From Paulownia fortunei (taxonomy: Eukaryota; Streptophyta; Magnoliopsida; Lamiales; Paulowniaceae): a stretch of DNA of 64,000 bases. Both the position numbers and the translations under genes were made by a program. Below the pieces are notes generated by a model, which saw only the letters and a list, made by a program, of their open reading frames with translations, was not told the origin of the DNA and made no database searches. Below are positions 10,565-23,764 of this stretch, in pieces (within the stretch, counting starts at the first letter, position 1; each line of letters begins with the position of its first letter). The stretch lies in the NCBI GenBank assembly GCA_019321725.1, contig CM033109.1, forward strand, positions 8,711,993 through 8,775,992. Reading direction: 5' to 3'.

Positions 10565-13190
10565 TTAGGCATTCATTGGTGAAGCGTCCCACAAGATCAC
10601 AAATGCTACAAACTTTTTCATCTTGCACAAATAGACAGTGAATGGAGAATAATCCTCTGATGCTTTGATTGGTCTATAAACATCCTCATTCAAATTGACA
10701 TGATAGGAGATAAACAATGCAGATGTAAGGGGACCTATTGTATCTGCTTCTGGAGGAATATGTGAGTCCGGTTTTGAAGGTATGTGAGTCCAACTAGTAA
10801 TATCACCATCTACTGAGTCAATAAACCTTTCACTACAACTTTTCCTCCTCCTATCTCTCTTGTTTTGTACATCATTTGGTGGTACTGTTTGTTTAGGGGG
10901 AATATGTTCTGGCAATTGATGGTTGTTGATAATGGTCATAACATTATCACTAATGAAAATATATTGCTCTAGCAATGAATTAATGTTATATTATCATCTT
11001 GAGGCTTGTTTCGAGCACTTATATTCATAGAGGCACTGGTCAGCCTGAAATACATGACAAATATCATAAGATAAATATATATGATGAATAAAAAATCCAA
11101 GAATAAGTAATATATAAAATTATTGATTTACGTACCACAACTTGTATAAAAAATTCATCCCCAAGTTGGTATCCCATATTTTGAAGTATGTGGACAGACG
11201 ATATAAATTGACATGTAATATTATCATATTACTCATCGTACCCATCTTTTGTAGTGAGTGAATGGGTGATGGATGGTCGTACTGGATATGGTCGGTTGCC
11301 CAATCAAGTCTTGAATACTCCCTATGGTAAAATCTATGTAAATTGGTATCCCGATCTTCTACAAATAAAGGAATTTTATGTATCATTCCAAACTATTGTA
11401 GAACCCTCTAAGGATAGTGCATCTCAAAACGAGCAAAGAAGATCAATGGATATCTAGATATCCAGAGATAAGGATTGAAGTCTCTGGCAAGTCAACAATT
11501 TTTGGAGAAGTCAGCAATTTCTGGATAAGTCATGTCATACGACTGCCATATAAGCTGTAATAAGAAAATGTATATATAAATGATTTCATATGACAATATG
11601 GTTATGTTAAATAAAATCACATTATAAGTTTCATTATAAGTTTGCTGACTTGATGGGACAACATAAGATAGCATCTCACATAAGATCTGTACAAAATTTT
11701 GAATAGTATGATTATATGTGTTGTCCTTATCTCCATAATACATTTACATCAACATAAGTAAAAAATGAGGCATAAAATACTAAAATTTAAAATAATACTT
11801 AAAATTATTACTGTTAGAGATAGCAATGGGGAGGGTCTGGGATGGGTTTGACCAAACCTAAGACCCTCCCGCTAAGGAAAAACTAAACCCAAGACCCGCC
11901 CCATCCCACCTCGATAGAGGACATGCCCTCCCTGTCCCATATTCAAAACTCAGTAGGTCCAACCCACATCAATTCGCTAACCAGCTAAAAATTGTTTTCT
12001 TTTAATCTTTATTGATCTTGTATAGTCATTTTTCTTTTTGTATAGCTATTGAATTTTGACATTCTTGACAAGTACTAGTGATATAGTGTTAATTAATTTT
12101 GATTATAGTTTTCTAATTATTAAATGTGATAATAGCATTGATTTATAGGAGATAAATATAATAAAATTATGTGTCTACTATTTTGAAATGTTATATAGAG
12201 CTTTCTTGTGTACGGTTGCTTCACTTAGTATAACTAGCTATTCACAATGCATATTTATATTGGCACTATATAAATCAATTATAATATTTTTGAATTGAAA
12301 CTGAAGTCTATAAATATTTTTGCAATAATTTTTAGTTGATCTAATTATATTGCATTGTAAACAATCACTTAATTCAGAAATTAATTAGGTTAAACTAATT
12401 AGTAATTATAAAATATATCTTATAATAAAAATAAAATTGTAAAATATATCTCATTTTGGAACATACCGTGCACAACTTACGATACAAGAAAGCCAAGACA
12501 GTGCTATCTTAGTTGTAGCTATGAACTTCATCAAGATTTTCTAATAATTAAAAATACAAAAGCAGCATCAAGTTTTCTAAGGATCGTGGCACGTAATACC
12601 ACCTAGTAGCATAAAGGCATATGCATAGATGTACCATGTTATATGCTTTGGGTCACTGTCATCAATCACGAGGTTCTGCATCATATGATCTACGACGGAA
12701 ATGGCATATAGGTGCCCCCCTAATGTGCTCGGTGGTGGGTCGATACCTAAAGTCATCTTACATTAGTGCAACCACTCCACTTGGGATCTCGTGATATCTG
12801 TACTTGTGACTGGATGACCATCGTTAGAAAAGTTCTAAATCAGTACGACATCTTGTAGTATAATAGTTGCCTCTCCTACTCAAAATCGAAAATTATGTGT
12901 CTCCTAGTGCCATCTCTTCATTAGAATGGTGATCAAATGAAAACTATAGATGAACCGTCCACATATACACACACACCATAAAACCCCATATGATATAGCT
13001 AAGTAAGCACACGTGAATGCAAGTGGTTTGTCTTAAATAGATACCAAAAAGGACCGTCTGCCCACTTCATTTGAATATATCATCGATGCTCCCATGCATG
13101 ACCTCCTCGGATCTATGTTATAACTGCATAGACAACAAACTCAGATCATGTGACTCATATACATCTGCTAAAATCATCCTGCAATTTGTA
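10565..13190 (-). pseudogene. Plant mobile domain (PMD) part of a Mutator-like element, decayed
   Basis: Translating the minus strand with stops and frameshifts gives the order expected of the PMD (aminotransferase-like) family found in plant MULEs. Near 12950-12860: a stretch like LITILMKRWH, then GEATIILQDV. Near 12610: an AYAFMLLGG-like segment. Then at 11450-11200: PLIFFARFEMHYP, FGMIHKIPL and WATDHIQY. The reading frame at 10565-10975 is a plausible low-complexity C-terminal tail but has no recognised motif. This is the 3' half of the element whose transposase lies at 21.8-24.9 kb on the same strand; a gypsy retrotransposon separates the halves. It is non-functional as it stands. Confidence 0.7.
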
Positions 13191-14605
13191 ATAGTTTAAA
13201 TCAGTTAAATTGCAACAACAAGTTTAAATATATGATTATAATTCAGATATTTGTAAAGAAATAAAACAAGTGCAGCATAAATTTTAAAGTAATTTGCACA
13301 CATAATCATAATTTTCAAGAAAAATAAGTGCATGACTAATATTATAGAGTTATTCAATCACAAAGCATTATTCCTATTCAACACCACATATTGTTCACAC
13401 ATATTATTTGCACAAGTGGCTCAACCACAAATATCCTATCAACATAGTCTCTTGCCTCACACAGTCTCACATGACTTAACCATTAATACATTACCAAAGT
13501 GTTATAATATATTGCTCAAAATTGTACCGACAACATCCAATTCAATTCAAAGTACAAACACTAACAACAACAGCAATCATCAAACACAAGAAGATATGTC
13601 ATAATAATATATCCAAATGCAACATATAAACTAATTTTTTTTCTTTAGCATTGTAATATTTTATTTCGAGCATAACATAATCATTGTACTTATTATATTC
13701 ATTCAATACAATAATTATCTACATGTAGTATAAAGGAACTCACCTTTGAATCAATGTCGCCCAATACAATTCAATCTAATCAAGCATCAATTTCACATTC
13801 GGCTCCTATAAATAAAATTAAGGTCTCAAAATTTGACAATTCACAAATATAATAAATTATAATTTATGAGTGGTTTCTAACTTGTTAGAAAGTGATGATG
13901 TTGATTTTTTTAACATTATATATTTCTTTTTGCTATTAATAATTTTTCAACATCTATTATTTGCTAAAAAAATTATAAAATTATCCAAATATTTTCCATA
14001 TGAAATTGAAATCATGAAACTGAAATTAAAATCTTAAATACTTCAATCCCTCAATCTACTTCAGTATCCTATGAAAATCCCGATTTTCTGCACATGTTAA
14101 TACTTCTAAAATTTCATAATAATTCAGATAAGCATATTAAAAATTCTAAAAATTTGCAGAATAAATAAAATTGATGCAGAATCATTATAAAAATGAAAAT
14201 CCATGAAAATATTAAACTAGTTAGAAGAAAATACGAATGAATTGGATTTTTTGTGTCCTAAACAACACTAATTTTAAAAATTCATAGAAAATTGTAAAAA
14301 AAATTGGATTACCTTGATTCAAGTGGATATGGAAATCTTAAGATATCAACTTTAAAATAAAATTATATCCATAAAGATTAAATCACTGAAAATTTGTCAA
14401 AATTGGTCATAACAGTAACTGTGTAGTGAAGGTTTGTTAGAAGAAAAAAATAGAGAAAAAATAAAGATTTCGCAAAATTAATCATGGAGATAACTCTTTG
14501 GGATATAATTTCTTGTTCAAATCCAAGATTGTGGTTTTGTGTGAATTTATATAATTTTCTTACATAATTGTGTAGAGAAAAGAAGAATGATCGAGAAATA
14601 ACTGA

Positions 14606-14636
<31 letters not shown>

Positions 14637-14668
14637 AACAATGAATGTATATGTAATATATATTTTTG

Positions 14669-14719
<51 letters not shown>

Positions 14720-15026
14720 TTGACTCCTTATAATGTAAGAATATATTTATAAGTAAATGATATCTCCAACTAAATACAATCATAACTCCAATAGTTTAGT
14801 TGTTGTGCAAAAATTATTAGTTATAAAATATTAGCATTAGTAATACCTCAGTTTATAAAATTTACATAAATGCCAAATAATTTACAAGAATATTTATAGG
14901 GAAAAAAATGGGTGTCACAACCACAATTTGTATTTCATGCCAATAAAACTTTCTAAACATACAAGGGATGGGTCAATTCCTAAACCATGAAGGAGATATG
15001 AATTTGCTCGATGTGTTGGACACGCT
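13191..15026. other. MULE internal sequence and AT-rich spacer
   Basis: This connects the PMD part to the gypsy insertion. It is AT-rich with no solid domain. By position it is introns or linker of the MULE-PMD gene. The last 120 bases before the gypsy element read, on the minus strand, as a continuation of the MULE frame beyond the insertion. Two microsatellites lie inside it. Confidence 0.5.
14609..14718. repeat. (GT)n and (AT)n(GT)n microsatellites
   Basis: A GT run covers 14609-14636. After a short spacer, an AT run leads into a second GT run at about 14669-14718. The reading frames crossing this region are artefacts of the dinucleotide repeats. Confidence 0.95.
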
Positions 15027-15031
15027 TGTTG

Positions 15032-15905
15032 TGATAAAAATAAAGCTACACACTCACGCATACAAGAGGGAGAACTCACACGTGGACTTGGAAGGACTCA
15101 AAATCGGCAATTACATGATCCATTAAGCTTACCAAGTGGACCAATCACAAGATTTAGGGCCAAGTATTTTAAAGAAGCATTATATGAGTTGATTCAACAA
15201 GTTGGTGAAATGCCAAACACATGGGGACCCAACATGAGTCCAAATTCATTTCAAATAATTCCAAATCAGATTGAAGGAAATTTAGTCACCATGATTTCGG
15301 TTTTTGAGGAGCCTAATTGAAGATACACATGTTTTCAACTTTGGAAAGGTCAATCACCAAGATTTCGGGAGCCTAATTCAAAACATGCACATTTTTCATA
15401 CTTTTGGAAGGCCAAGATTATTGACTTAAATATTTCTTGATTAAGATGATATTATAGGCAAAATTTTGAAGTTTCCTAAATGTGGGGATGAATTATAGGC
15501 AGGATTTACTTGATTAGTTTGTTTCCATAGGATAATTAGTTTCCTATTCTTAGTTCTTTGTTTCCATAAGTTACAATTGTTTAAAACCTATTTAAAGGGG
15601 ACCAAGTTGTATACTTTAGACAGATTGAAAATTTATAAAAGATTGGAGAGTTTATCTTGATCTTTTTTCATTCTTGAAAGAACATTTGAACTTATCAAGT
15701 TATTCTTGTGGCGTTCAAAAACAATCGAACTTATCATCGAGATTCTTGAGTATTCTTGGTGTGGCGTTTCGTATTCAATTGTAGCCTTGGTTCTTGGTTT
15801 GCTAGTCACGGGTCAAGGTTCACCGAACTTGCGTCTTAAAGATCTTGGGGTTGATTCTATATTTTGGTGTTGGGTTTCGTCATATCATTGGCGAGGTTCA
15901 TATCA
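15032..15905 (+). repeat. 5' LTR of the gypsy element
   Basis: It is 874 bases, begins TGATAAAAATAAAGC and ends TTCATATCA. It contains a TATA-like TTTATAAAAG near 15633. It matches 20934-21819 throughout, and the length difference is exactly the 12-base indel. Confidence 0.95.
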
Positions 15906-15907
15906 GT

Positions 15908-15920
15908 TGGTATCAAAGCC
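15908..15920 (+). promoter_or_regulatory. Primer binding site (initiator Met-tRNA type)
   Basis: TGGTATCAAAGCC lies two bases after the 5' LTR. It differs by one base from the usual plant Met-tRNA-complementary TGGTATCAGAGCC. Confidence 0.85.
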
Positions 15921-16403
15921 TAGGTTCCAAAGGCAAGTTTGAATTATCCCTTTAATTTGCTTATTGTTCCTAAATTCCTACTTCATCTTTCTAGTTTCTG
16001 ATTAAAACAAAAAGAAAAAAGAAAAAAAAAAAAAATAAAATCAAAAAATTTCTTGCAAATTCTTCAAAATCGAAAATTCTTGTGGTATTAACCTAGCTCT
16101 CCTTATTCGTGGGCCCTTACTTTCACATTGATTGCTTGCATCAATTTCTTGAGAATTACTTTTAAATCTTATGATTTGTCTTGATTGATTCTCATCTTGA
16201 AGTGCCACTTGAATCTTGATTGTTCTTGAGTTTGATTAAGAGTGAAAAGAAGACACAACGAGTGGAAAGAGGCAAGAGTGGTGAGAATATAAGAGGGTAA
16301 AAGCCGATTGAGTGCCAAACACGAGAGTGAGTGACACTTCCTTGAGTGAAACACGTAGGGAGCGCTTGTGAGGTCCTATAACATTGTTTTGCAGATTCTA
16401 AAC

Positions 16404-17560
16404 ATGTCACACAATCAAGTAGAAAACTCAATTGAAGAGACACAACAAGCAACCATCCCAAACCTACAATTACAGGCATTGTTGGGCGAGATGAAGCGGA
16501 TGATGAGGACTGAATTGGAGCAAATTCATGAGAGGATGGACAAGTTGGAAGATGAGTCAACTAAGGGGCAATATCAAAACACTCCATTTCGACAACCACC
16601 TAGGCGAATGCAACTAGGGGCACAATGGGGTGATGTTGAAGATGAAGAAGAGTGGGAAGAGCTTAACGAACCACAAATAAATCAGGGAAGGTTTGGGCGT
16701 GGAGACAAAGACATTGGTAGAAGAAGACCTAAGCGAGATGATGATTTGGGAAGCATCAAGGTGAAGATTCCACCCTTCCAAGGCAGAAATGACCCAAGGC
16801 CTATCTAGAGTGGGAGAAGAAGATGGAGATGGTCTTCGAATGCCACAACTACTCTGAGAATAAAAAGGTAAAACTTGCTGCAATTGAATTCACTGACTAT
16901 GCTATTATTTGGTGGGATCAATTGTTGAAGGAAAGGAGAGAAAAATCATGAACGGCTTGTTGAGACTTGGGATGAGATGAAGGTCATCATGAGAAGACGT
17001 TTCATTCCAAGCTACTATCATCGGGAGTTGTACAACAAGTTGTTGCGTCTAACTCAAGGATCCCAGAGTGTCGATGAGTACTACAAAGAAATGGAGATTG
17101 CTATGATCCGAGCAAATGTAGAGGAAGACAGAGAAGCCACCATGGCTAGGTTTTTGCATGGTTTAAATCGTGAGATAGCAGATGTGGTGGAGATGCAACA
17201 CTATGTGGAGTTGACGGATATGGTGCACCAAGCCATCAAAGTTGAGCAGCAATTAAAACGGAGGAACATAGCTAGAAGGGGAATAGGAACGACCTCCTCA
17301 ATTTCATGAAAAACAGCACCTAAACGGGACGAATGGCCATCAATTAAACCTAACCCTGAATCCTCTAAAGATACCAAACCAGCTACAATGCCAAAACAAG
17401 GTAACATTGAATCTTCCACTTCTAAAAATCGAGATATTAAGTGCTTCAAGTGTCAAGGCAGGGGACATATAGCTAGTCAATGCCCGAACAAAAGGATCAT
17501 GGTGATCAATGCTCAAGGGGAAATTGAGACAGAAGATGAACAAAAAGATGAAGTAGATGA
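16404..17560 (+). pseudogene. gypsy gag: capsid and CCHC zinc knuckle, frames broken
   Basis: Start ATG at 16404. The N-terminal part has a coiled-coil-like Glu-rich stretch. It is followed in other frames by a retrotransposon gag domain (…YHRELYNKLLRLTQGSQ…, FLHGLNREIADVVEM) and the zinc knuckle CFKCQGRGHIASQC near 17440-17485. Frames change near 16795 and 16945, and there is a TGA at 17307-17309. The leader between the primer site and 16404 is about 480 bases with no coding content. Confidence 0.85.
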
Positions 17561-20500
17561 CATGCCACCTCTTGAAGATGCATATGAAGGGCAGTATGCA
17601 GTGGAAGGAGAATCATTAGTGGCAAGGCGAGCTCTTAGTGCGCAAGTCAAGGAAGAAGAAAATAACCAGCGGGAGAACTTATTCCATACTCGGTGTTTTG
17701 TACAGAGTAAGGTTTGCAGTGTTATAATTGATGGTGGAAGTTGCACCAATGTTGCCAGCACTGAGTTAGTGGAGAAATTGGCACTACCTACCTTGAAACA
17801 TCCACGACCATATCGGCTTCAATGGCTAAACAATAGTGGAGAAATCAAGGTTACAAAATAAGTTTTGGTGGCATTCTCCATTGGCAAGTACGAGGATGAG
17901 GTGTTTTGTGATGTAGTACCTATGCACGCATGTCATATCCTATTGGGGAGGCCATGGCAGTACGATCGACATGTCACACATGATGGTTACACCAATAGGT
18001 ACTCTTTTGTCATAAAAAAGCAGCCTATAACACTTGTACCATTGAATCCAAAACAAGTTCTCGAAGATCAGCTCAAGATGCAAAAATCAAATGAAAAGAG
18101 AAAAAAGAAAAAGAGAGAGATGCCAAAGTTGAGAAAAAAAATGAGAGAGTCGTAGCCTTGGTGAGTGAGAGAGAGGAAAAATACAACTTCATTGCAAAAA
18201 AAAATGAGATCAAGAGAGCTTTAACTTTACAACAGCCTCTTATAGTACTTATGTACAAGGAGGCCCTTTTGTGTACTAATGATCTTGCCGGATCTTTGCC
18301 GAGCAATGTTCTTTCCCTTTTGCAGGAATTCGAGGATGTATTTCCTGAGGAGGTGCCACCAGGCTTACCACCAATTCGAGGAATTGAACATCAAATTGAC
18401 TTCATACCTGGTGCAACAATTTCAAATCGACCAGCCTATAGAAGTAATCCCGAGGAGACAAAGGAACTTCAACGGCAGGTTCATGAACTAATGGAAAAGG
18501 GGTATGTTAGAGAGAGCATGAGCCCTTGTGCAGTTCCAGTGCTACTAGTGCCTAAGAAGGACGGGACATGGAGGATGTGTGTTGATTGTCGAGCCATCAA
18601 CAACATTACGTAAAGTATCGACATCCCATTCCTCGATTAGATGACATGTTAGATGAATTGCATGGGTCTTGTGTGTTTCAAAAATTGACCTTAAGAGTGG
18701 ATACCATCAGATTAGGATGAAAGAGGGTGATGAGTGGAAAGCTGCATTTAAAACAAAATATGGTTTGTATGAGTGGTTAGTTATGCCTTTTGGATTAACT
18801 AATGCACCTAGTACTTTCATGAGGCTCATGAACCATGTTTTGCGTGCTTTTCTTGGTAAATTTGTAGTTGTCTATTTTGACGATATCCTAATTTATAGCA
18901 AAAACCTGGATGATCATGTTAAACACCTAACACTTGTTTTAAAGGTCCTAAGGAAAGAAAGGTTATTTGCTAATCTTAAGAAATGTACCTTTTGCACGGA
19001 CAAGCTTGTATTTCTTGGTTTTGTTGTAAGTGCTAAAGGGATTGAGGTCGATGAGGAAAAGGTGAACGCAATTCAAGATTGGCCAACGCCTACTACAATA
19101 AATCAGGTAAGAAGCTTCCATGGCTTAGCCAGTTTTTATAGGCATTTTGTTCGGGATTTCAGTAGCATAGCTGCGCCCCTAACCGAAGTCATCAAGAAGA
19201 ATGTTCCATTTAAGTGGGGACATGAACAAGAAAAGGCATTCAAGCTCATCAAAGATAAATTGACTAATGCTCCTTTACTTGTTTTACCTAACTTCACTAA
19301 AATGTTCGAAATTGAGTGTGATGCTTCAGGTATAGGTATCGGTGGTGTACTGATGCAAGAAGGAAGGCCGATTGCATATTTTAGTGAAAAGTTAAGTGGT
19401 GCAACCTTAAACTATTCCACTTACGATAAGGAATTATATGCATTGGTTCGAACTCTGGAGACTTGGCAGCACTATCTATGGCCAAAAGAGTTTGTGATTC
19501 ATACAGATCATGAGTCTTTGAAGCATCTAAAGGGGCAACACAAATTGAGCAGACGCCATGCCAAATGGGTAGAGTTCATTGAGACTTTTCCCTATGTAAT
19601 CAAATACAAACAAGGTAAGGAAAATGTAGTTGCCGATGCACTATCACGCAGGTATGCTTTACTTTCAACCCTTGACTCTAAATTGCTTGGATTTGAATAC
19701 ATTAAAGAGTTATATGCAACGGATTCTGATTTTGGTGACTTGTTTAAAAACTGCACTAAAGGGGGGTGTGGGAAGTTCTATTTGCATGATGATTTTTTGT
19801 TTCGAGAGAACAAATTGTGTGTTCCCCATTCATCTTTGCGTGAATTACTTGTTAGGGAAGCACATAGTGGTGGTTTGATGGGCCACTTCGGGGTAGCTAA
19901 AACTTTAGGTGTGTTGCATGAGCATTTTTTTTGCCGCACATGAAACGTGACGTAGAGAGGATTTGTGCGAAATGCATTAGTTGTAAGCAAGCTAAGTCTA
20001 GACAGCAACCACATGGTTTGTACATACCCCTACCTATCCCTAGTGCTCCTTGGGTTGATATCTCTATGGATTTTGTTTTGGGCTTACCTAAGACTAAGAG
20101 GGGGAGAGATTCAGTTTTTGTGGTTGTTGATAGGTTCTCTAAAATGGCACATTTTATTGCTTGTCATAAAACTGATGATGCATCACATGTAGCCAATTTG
20201 TTTTTCAGGGAGATTGTTAGGTTGCATGGCATGCCAAGGACTATTGTTTCTGATAGGGATACAAGGTTCTTGAGTTACTTTTGGAAAACCTTATGGGAAA
20301 GTTGGGAACTAAATTGTTGTTTTCTACTACTTGTCACCCCCAAACTGATGGTCAAACCGAAGTAGTGAATAGGACTTTGTCTACATTGTTGCGTGCTATC
20401 ATACAAAAGAACTTGAAAACTTGGGAAGACTATTTACCACATGTTGAATTTGCTTATAATCGTTGTATCCACTCTGCAACTAAATTTTCACCATTTGAGA

Positions 20501-20936
20501 TTGTTTATGGTTTTAATCCATTGACTCCTTTGGATTTAACCCTTTACCTTTGAATGAACGTGTTAACTTAGATGGAAAAAAGAAAGCAGAATTTGTCATA
20601 CAGATTCATGAAAAGGCAAAGCAACACATAGAGCGTCGGACGGAACAATATGCTAAACAAGCTAATAAGGGACGCAAGAAAGTTATTTTCGAACCAGGGG
20701 ATTGGGTTTGGCTGCATATGAGGAAGGACCGTTTTCCAGAGCACAGGCGATCTAAACTCCTTCCACGGGGTGATGGGCCATTTCAAGTGGTGGAACGCAT
20801 CAATGACAATGCCTACAAACTTGAACTACCAGGTGAGTATGGTGTTAGCGCTAGCTTTAATGTTTCTGATCTATCTCCTTTCGATGTAGATGATGAAGAT
20901 TTGAGGACAAATCCTTTTCAAGAGGGGAAAGAATAA
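17561..20936 (+). pseudogene. gypsy pol: protease, reverse transcriptase, RNase H, integrase, frames broken
   Basis: Protease with the plant-gypsy active-site variant IIDGGSCTNVAS near 17728. Reverse transcriptase from about 18320, with [19 protein letters not shown] and catalytic [12 protein letters not shown] near 18870-18905. RNase H with [12 protein letters not shown] near 19310. Integrase zinc finger (HFGV…C…CAKCISCK) near 19880-19990, then the DDE core with [16 protein letters not shown] and [13 protein letters not shown]. Breaks: TAA near 17859, TAG near 18153, and frame changes near 18610, 18685, 19935, 20290 and 20550. The longest clean stretch is 18669-19943. The final stop TAA at 20934-20936 overlaps the first bases of the 3' LTR. 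Confidence 0.92.
20920..20933 (+). promoter_or_regulatory. Polypurine tract
   Basis: The purine-only tract AAGAGGGGAAAGAA abuts the 3' LTR, the position needed for plus-strand priming. It also encodes the last residues of pol. Confidence 0.85.
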
Positions 20937-21819
20937 TAAAAATAAAGCTACACACTCACGCATACAAGAGGGAGAACTCACACGTGGACTTGGAAGGACT
21001 CAAGATCGGCAATTACATGATCCATTAAGCTTACCAAGTGGACCAATCACAAGATTTAGGGCCAAGCGTTTTAAAGAAGCATTATATGGGTTGATTCAAC
21101 AAGTTGGTGAAATGCCAAACACATGGGGGCCCAACATGAGTCCAAATTCATTTCAAATAATTCCAAATCAGATTGAAGGAAATTTAGTCACCATGATTTC
21201 GATTTTTGAGGAGCCTAATTGAAGATACACATGTTTTCAACTTTGGAAAGGTCAATCACCAAGATTTCGGGAGCCTAATTCAAAACATGCACATTTTCCA
21301 TATTTTTGGAAGGCCAAGATTATTGACTTAAATATTTCTTGATTAAGATGATATTATAGGCAAGATTTTGAAGTTTTCTAAATGTGGGGATGAATTATAG
21401 GTAGGATTTACTTGATTAGTTTATTGATTAGTTTGTTTCCATAGGATAATTAGTTTCCTATTTTTAGTTCTTTGTTTCCATAAGTTACAATTGTTTAAAA
21501 CCTATTTAAAGGGGACCAAGTTGTATACTTTAGACAGATTGAAAATTTATAAAAGATTGGAGAGTTTATCTTGATCTTCTTTCATTCTTGAAAGAACATT
21601 TGAACTTATCAAGTTATTCTTGTGGCGTTCAAAAACAATCGAACTTATCATTGAGATTCTTGAGTATTCTTGGTGTGGCGTTCCGTATTCAATTGTAGCC
21701 TTGGTTCTTGGTTTGTTAGTCACGGGTCAAGGTTCACTGAACTTGCGTTTTAAAGATCTTGGGGTTGATTCTATATTTTGGTGTTGGGTTTCGTCATATC
21801 ATTGGCGAGGTTCATATCA
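20934..21819 (+). repeat. 3' LTR of the gypsy element
   Basis: It is 886 bases. It begins TA where the 5' LTR has TG (a G-to-A change) and ends TTCATATCA. It carries a 12-base tandem insertion near 21416-21427, GATTAGTTTATT, that is absent from the 5' LTR. Confidence 0.95.
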
Positions 21820-22569
21820 TGTTGTCTACAGGTTTGTTGTCTTGCATGAGTTTGTGCCAATCAATCTCATTTGGGCTGCGAGAAGTCCGATTTCTGTTGA
21901 GATGGGGAATATGTCGTAAAGTGCAATCATGAATTTACACAAAATTATATTTGTTCCAATAATATTCACACATATACGGCTCGAATGCACCAACATGCGT
22001 ATATCTAACTCTATAGGGTGTAATATGGCTTTATGAGTATTGCGGAGTTAAGCTTGTATGCAGATGACACTTTTAGAACATGAGAGCAATGAATTCCAAA
22101 CAACTTCCATTTGCCGCATGTGCACTCCCCTGATTTTCACATGTCAGTTACCCAATGTTCTTGGTGTTGTTGTGCGATAACCGAAACAGATTGCTAATAA
22201 TGATCAAACATGGTTGTAATATGTGCAAGAAGAGCGTCTCCCAACACTTGTAAATCCTATTTGCATAGTCGGTCTACCTCTAATTGTTTTATATCATCTT
22301 ATTTGTCTTAAGCACCCATTTATGGAAATATTGAGCATAATATTAAAATGTTATGTTCACTATAGCTGTGATTAGAAAGCGACGAGCATTTTTTAACACT
22401 CCATTGATGCATCTGAACATGTTGGCGGTCAGAATGTCACAGCGCCACCCTCCATTATGAGCAAATGTCCATTTATCCTTCTCAAACTCCATCAAATATG
22501 CAAAAACTTGTGGTTTAATGATTTTAATCTCTTCAAGAATGCGTTCAAACTTATTTATTTAATGTTTAG

Positions 22570-22945
22570 AACCAGCACTCCAACACAAGTCCTTCAAATG
22601 CATATTCTTGAAATGGTTATTAAAGTTTGAGCACACATGTCTGAAGCAAAATCTATGTGCACCATGAGGGGGTGTGAAGTAAAGTATGAACTCAACTACT
22701 CAAAGAAGGCTAGGATGTTGATCAAAAATAAGACGCATACTTTAAACCCTTGTATAATGTGAACCAACACTGCAACACAAGTCCTTCAATTGCATATTTT
22801 TAAAATGGTTGTTAAAATTTGAGCACACATATCTCAAGCAAAATTGATGCACCATGACCTATGTGAAATCAAGTTTGTACTCAACTGATCAAAGAAGGCC
22901 AGAATGTCAATCAAAAATAATACACATACCTTGAATCCCTCGTAT
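22570..22945 (-). repeat. Internal duplication (about 185 bases) in the MULE 1 transposase
   Basis: The segment encoding the conserved CSNFNNHFKNM…LKDLC motif occurs twice in direct orientation, at about 22570-22755 and 22760-22945. The copies differ by many substitutions and small gaps. A transposase needs only one copy, so the duplication arose within a dead or dying element. Confidence 0.75.
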
Positions 22946-23764
22946 AATATGTTAGTTCAATATCTCAGGAAACTACTTCCAAGAAATAATAATTTCTTCA
23001 TCTATAATTGAAAAAACAAGAGGCAAAACCTGTTCATTTCTATCCATAGCTACTATAATTAATATTTTATATTTATAGTAAGTCTATAAATGTGTTTCAT
23101 CCACACTTATAACTTTACGACAGTGGTGAAATCACTCTATACACGATTTGAATGCCAAAAAGACATATTTTATTATATTTTGTCTTAAATTTCTGGTGTT
23201 GTGATACTCCCACTCAACAACCGTCCTCTCATTCAACTTTTGGAGAGCTCCTATAAACTTAGGTAGTTTCCACTCCAAACTCTTCCAAGTCCCATACACA
23301 TTTTCTCATTTCAAGCTATAACATACTTTCGCATTAGAAAATTCAAAACCTAATTTATCCTTCATAGCTTGCATGATATATTTTATCTTGTATATCAGAT
23401 CACGCAAACAATTCCCACCAATAATGTAGCAATATAATTTTTGTCTAAATTGTGATGGTCAACAAACATTTGATTCATCAAACATGTGTGGTACCCTCCA
23501 TATATTATTATTTTCAACAAACCGGTGTTTGCTTTTAGTGACCCTCGAAACTCCCATCCGTATTTGTACTCTATTTGCAAATCACTGTCAATAGCTTCAG
23601 CATATCTCAACCACACGATACTCTCGCCTTGCAAACTGGATGGAGAAATCTTTAACTGTAGAAATCAAATGCTTCTTATCTTTAAAAACCATACCTACAT
23701 CAAGAACCCCTCTTCTCGAATCATAAAAATTACCCGAGGCCCCAATTAGAATATCAAAAAGTGT

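Larger units (their letters stand above)
15027..21824 (+). mobile_element. Ty3/gypsy LTR retrotransposon with TGTTG target duplication
   Basis: The element spans 15032-21819 (6788 bases) and is flanked by the five-base direct repeat TGTTG at 15027-15031 and 21820-21824. It has two LTRs, a primer binding site, gag, protease, reverse transcriptase, RNase H, integrase and a purine tract in standard gypsy order. No chromodomain was seen after the integrase. By eye the LTRs differ at about 20 sites, mostly transitions, plus one 12-base indel, so insertion was fairly recent. The coding region is broken in many places. It sits inside a MULE: minus-strand MULE frames run up to both ends. Confidence 0.96.

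Noticed and set aside
14378..14783. Two overlapping minus-strand frames of 87 and 78 codons rich in Thr-His repeats
   Set aside because: They are translations of the GT/AT microsatellites and have no domain.
16169..16883. Minus-strand frames of up to 122 codons over the gypsy leader and gag
   Set aside because: Opposite-strand shadows of gag.
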